Shown here piece by piece: positions 62,251 through 64,000 of a stretch of DNA of 64,000 bases. Position 1 is the first letter of the stretch, and every line of letters begins with the position of its first letter. Where the stretch lies: positions 131,698-195,697 of the forward strand of contig DAOSDU010000002.1 of assembly GCA_035362715.1 (NCBI GenBank), written 5' to 3'. Position numbers and translations under genes: made by a program. The notes below the pieces were generated by a model. The model had not been told where the DNA came from. It did no database searches and saw only the letters and a list, made by a program, of their open reading frames with translations. This stretch comes from Methanofastidiosum sp. (lineage in GTDB: Archaea > Methanobacteriota_B > Thermococci > Methanofastidiosales > Methanofastidiosaceae).

Positions 62251-63402
62251 ATGAAAAAAGAAAAAGAGAATAAAAAAGAGTTGCATGTTTTCTCATTAGC
62301 TTCTTTCTTAAACGATTTAGGCTCTGACATGATTTATCCAATATGGCCTTTGTTTGTCACCGTTTTTCTAGGTGCCGATGTGGTGGTATTAGGGATAATA
62401 GACGGCATAGGGGACGCTTTAGTTTCATTTTCTAGTGCATTTTCTGGTTTTCTATCTGACAAGTTCAGAAAAAGAAAAATATTTGTCTGGACGGGATACG
62501 TATCTTCTGGGGTGGCTAGATTCGGCTACGCAATTTCTCCAACTTGGTTATATCTTATTCCTTTCAAAGCTTTGGATCGAGCTGGTAAGATCAGAGGTGC
62601 ACCAAGAGATGCAATGATTGCCGAATTATCCTCCAAGGGTAACAGGGGCGCAAACTTTGGATTTCTCCGAGCAATGGACAACTTTGGTGCAATTGTCGGA
62701 ATTACTTTATCTATAATATTATTAAAATATCTCGGATTTAGGAATTTAATTCTTATGGCTTCTATTCCCTCATTTTTTTCTGTTTTAATAATTTATCTTT
62801 TTATTAAAGAAAAAAAATTTGAAGTTCAGAAAAGAGCTTTTTCAATAAATCTCTTTGATAAAAACTTTAGGTTCTTCGTATTTGTAAATGGATTATTCGC
62901 ATTAGGGGCTTTCAGCTACTCCTTCTTTCTGTTATATGTCAAAGATATTGGATTTTCAATATACACAGTCCCTGTTTTCTATTTGATTTTTACAGTCTCA
63001 AGCACGATTTTTTCATATCCATTTGGGAGAATGGCAGATAGAATTGGGAGAAAAAAAGTGTTGATGATTTCTTATCTATCTTTTGCACTTGTCTGCGGTA
63101 GTATGATCTTTACAAGAAATTTTATAGGGCTTGTGTTGATATTCTGTATTTATGGCATCTACAAATCAGCTATTGATGTATCTCAAAAAACATTAGCCTC
63201 TGAAATATGTCCTTTGGACTATAGGGCCACTTCTTTGGGATCTTTTCAACTCATTACTGGACTAATGGCTTTTCCTGCTTCTTTTATAGCAGGTATTTTG
63301 TGGAAAGTCTTGGGCATGAATTATCCTCTATATTTTTCATTAGTTTTATCCTTGATTTCTTTTCTATTAATTAATCTTGTAAAAGAACAAAAGATATGTT
63401 AA
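62251..63402 (+). CDS. Major facilitator superfamily transporter
   Basis: 383 aa with about 12 membrane segments. The MFS loop 2-3 motif (FSGFLSDKFRKRK, about 69-81) and a repeat at GRMADRIGRKK (about 260-272) are visible. Substrate unknown. Start at 62251 has GAGGCGA upstream and agrees with the TATA position; the frame extends to an earlier ATG at 62209. Overlaps nothing essential; TFS follows. Confidence 0.82.
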   Translation: MKKEKENKKELHVFSLASFLNDLGSDMIYPIWPLFVTVFLGADVVVLGIIDGIGDALVSFSSAFSGFLSDKFRKRKIFVWTGYVSSGVARFGYAISPTWLYLIPFKALDRAGKIRGAPRDAMIAELSSKGNRGANFGFLRAMDNFGAIVGITLSIILLKYLGFRNLILMASIPSFFSVLIIYLFIKEKKFEVQKRAFSINLFDKNFRFFVFVNGLFALGAFSYSFFLLYVKDIGFSIYTVPVFYLIFTVSSTIFSYPFGRMADRIGRKKVLMISYLSFALVCGSMIFTRNFIGLVLIFCIYGIYKSAIDVSQKTLASEICPLDYRATSLGSFQLITGLMAFPASFIAGILWKVLGMNYPLYFSLVLSLISFLLINLVKEQKIC

Positions 63403-63452
63403 TTAGAAACGTTTATAAACCACGTTTAGCCCTTCTTTTTGGTGAGCATTTA

Positions 63453-63773
63453 ATGGAATTTTGTCCAAATTGCGGTACTCTTTTACGCGTTAATAAAAAA
63501 GAGGGTAAGTCTCTATACGCTTGTAGATGTGGTTATGAGAAAGATATAGATGAAAAAAGTAGGTTTGAGCACACTGAAAAAAATAAATCTGATGATGAAG
63601 TTGTTATCATCGAAAATAATAATATGGCAATGCCAAAAGTTAAGGAAGAATGTAAAAAATGCCACAACAGAGAAGCTTACTGGTGGATGCTCCAGACAAG
63701 AAGTGGAGATGAACCTGCAACAAAATTTTATAGATGCACAAAGTGCAGTTATACTTGGAGAGAATACGATTAA
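63453..63773 (+). CDS. tfs: Transcription factor S (TFIIS-like cleavage factor)
   Basis: 106 aa. N-terminal zinc ribbon (CPNC...CRCG) and C-terminal zinc ribbon (CKKC...CTKC) with the acidic catalytic tip RSGDEPAT, in the place of TFIIS RSADEP. It rescues backtracked RNA polymerase by transcript cleavage. The ATG at 63453 follows GGTGA and gives the family length; an upstream frame extension overlaps the transporter gene and is rejected. TATA-like GTTTATAAAC at 63411. Confidence 0.92.
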   Translation: MEFCPNCGTLLRVNKKEGKSLYACRCGYEKDIDEKSRFEHTEKNKSDDEVVIIENNNMAMPKVKEECKKCHNREAYWWMLQTRSGDEPATKFYRCTKCSYTWREYD

Positions 63774-63781
63774 AAAATAGT

Positions 63782-63809
63782 ATAGAGGACTTAACTTAAG
63801 AGCCTCTAT
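63782..63809. terminator. Hairpin between convergent tfs and lysine-rich gene
   Basis: ATAGAGG pairs with CCTCTAT, enclosing a second short inverted repeat CTTA/TAAG. It sits in the 60-bp convergent gap, so it probably terminates both transcripts. Confidence 0.5.
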
Positions 63810-63833
63810 CAAATTCATGTTTTAATTTTTGAT

Positions 63834-64000
63834 TTACTCTTTTTTGGCCTTTTCTTTCTTTGGGGCACTCTTTTTTGCAGGCGCCTTCTTTGCTTTCTCA
63901 GGCTTTACTTCTTTAGCTTCAGTTTTCTTTTTCTCTGTAGTCGTCTTCTTTGGGGCACTCTTTTTTGCAGGCGCCTTCTTTGCTTTCTCAGGCTTTACTT
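63834..64000 (-). CDS. C-terminal part of a Lys/Ala/Pro-rich protein (runs off window)
   Basis: Minus-strand frame ending at TAA (63834-63836), continuous to the window edge. It is entirely K, A, P, E, T and S, with blocks such as KKAPAKKSAPKK, like histone-H1-type or disordered ribosomal/RNA-binding tails. A 90-bp tandem repeat (first 55 bp at 63856-63910 and 63946-64000 identical) encodes a 30-aa repeat. The N-terminal identity is not visible. Confidence 0.7.
   Translation of the reverse strand, partial: VKPEKAKKAPAKKSAPKKTTTEKKKTEAKEVKPEKAKKAPAKKSAPKKEKAKKE
63856..64000. repeat. 90-bp tandem repeat in lysine-rich tail
   Basis: 55 bp at 63856-63910 recur exactly at 63946-64000 (period 90), reaching the window end, so more copies may follow. 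Encodes the KKAPAKKSAPKK-type block. Confidence 0.75.

Noticed and set aside
1..64000. CRISPR array, tRNA genes or complete insertion sequence
   Set aside because: No regularly spaced repeats, no transposase and no convincing tRNA T-arm motif were recognised; tRNAscan and CRISPR finders would settle this.

Overview
This is an AT-rich archaeal chromosome segment from a methanogen. It carries a complete methyl-coenzyme M reductase operon (mcrB, mcrD, mcrG, mcrA; 57947-62064). The accessory genes mcrC (27207-27809) and component A2/AtwA (53580-55190) lie elsewhere in the window. Archaeal marker genes are spread throughout: tgtA, rpoK, fen, PCNA, trm-G10, egsA, GGGP synthase, TFS, Nip7-like, dtdA, secE/nusG/L11/L1/L10/L12, and an archaeal-type RNase P RNA. 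TATA-type promoters sit about 26 nt from inferred transcript starts, Shine-Dalgarno sites are GGAGG or GGTGA, and TTG/GTG starts are common. Together with low GC and the ftsZ-secE-nusG-L11-L1-L10-L12 order, this fits a euryarchaeal methanogen, possibly near Methanofastidiosa/WSA2. That placement is inference; an McrA or ribosomal-protein tree would decide it.

Layout. 1-3.6 kb: the end of a type IV-pilus/Tad-like locus (secretion ATPase plus two membrane platform proteins). 3.6-6.3 kb (minus): operon with a 52-aa zinc ribbon, an unknown protein, a MoaD-like sulfur carrier and archaeosine transglycosylase. 6.4-8.0 kb: adenine deaminase. 8.2-16.6 kb (minus): membrane protein, pyruvate:ferredoxin oxidoreductase porGDAB, MGMT-like protein, BASS-type transporter, phosphoesterase, methyltransferase, peroxiredoxin. 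16.9-17.7 kb: secreted beta-propeller-like repeat protein flanked by a 28-bp direct repeat. 18-24.3 kb: hypC, hypD, gamma-carbonic anhydrase, MutS-like ATPase, DUF63 protein, G1P dehydrogenase, UPF0179. 24.3-28.6 kb: 36-aa small ORF, winged-helix regulator, rpoK-fen, HAD-mcrC, unknown cysteine protein. 28.6-33.2 kb: pheS-pheT, polyprenol kinase-like, dtdA. 33.2-37.7 kb: ftsZ with a 16-aa leader ORF, then secE, nusG and ribosomal protein genes. 37.7-43.5 kb: rrmJ, TPR-J-domain protein, S-layer-like protein, YkgJ-type cysteine cluster protein, Nip7-like, argF, PRC-barrel, GGGP synthase. 43.5-51.6 kb: RNase P RNA, glycosyltransferase, archaeosortase, then a MinD-like ATPase, a small membrane protein and a 1656-aa surface protein with a long cytoplasmic tail. 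51.7-53.4 kb: PCNA, Trm-G10. 53.6-57.6 kb: AtwA, paired chromate transporters, small zinc ribbon, Mrp-type ATPase. 57.9-64 kb: mcr operon, MFS transporter, TFS, and the lysine-rich C-terminus of a gene running off the edge.

How the genes work together. MCR, its chaperone-like accessories (McrC, McrD) and the ATP-dependent activator A2 form the methane-forming core. PorGDAB makes pyruvate from acetyl-CoA, and HypC/HypD support an [NiFe] hydrogenase encoded elsewhere. EgsA and GGGP synthase make the archaeal lipid backbone. The most system-like unexplained cluster is the envelope group at 43.8-51.6 kb (glycosyltransferase, archaeosortase, MinD-like ATPase, small membrane coiled-coil protein, giant transmembrane protein). 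No tRNA, CRISPR array or complete insertion sequence was recognised.
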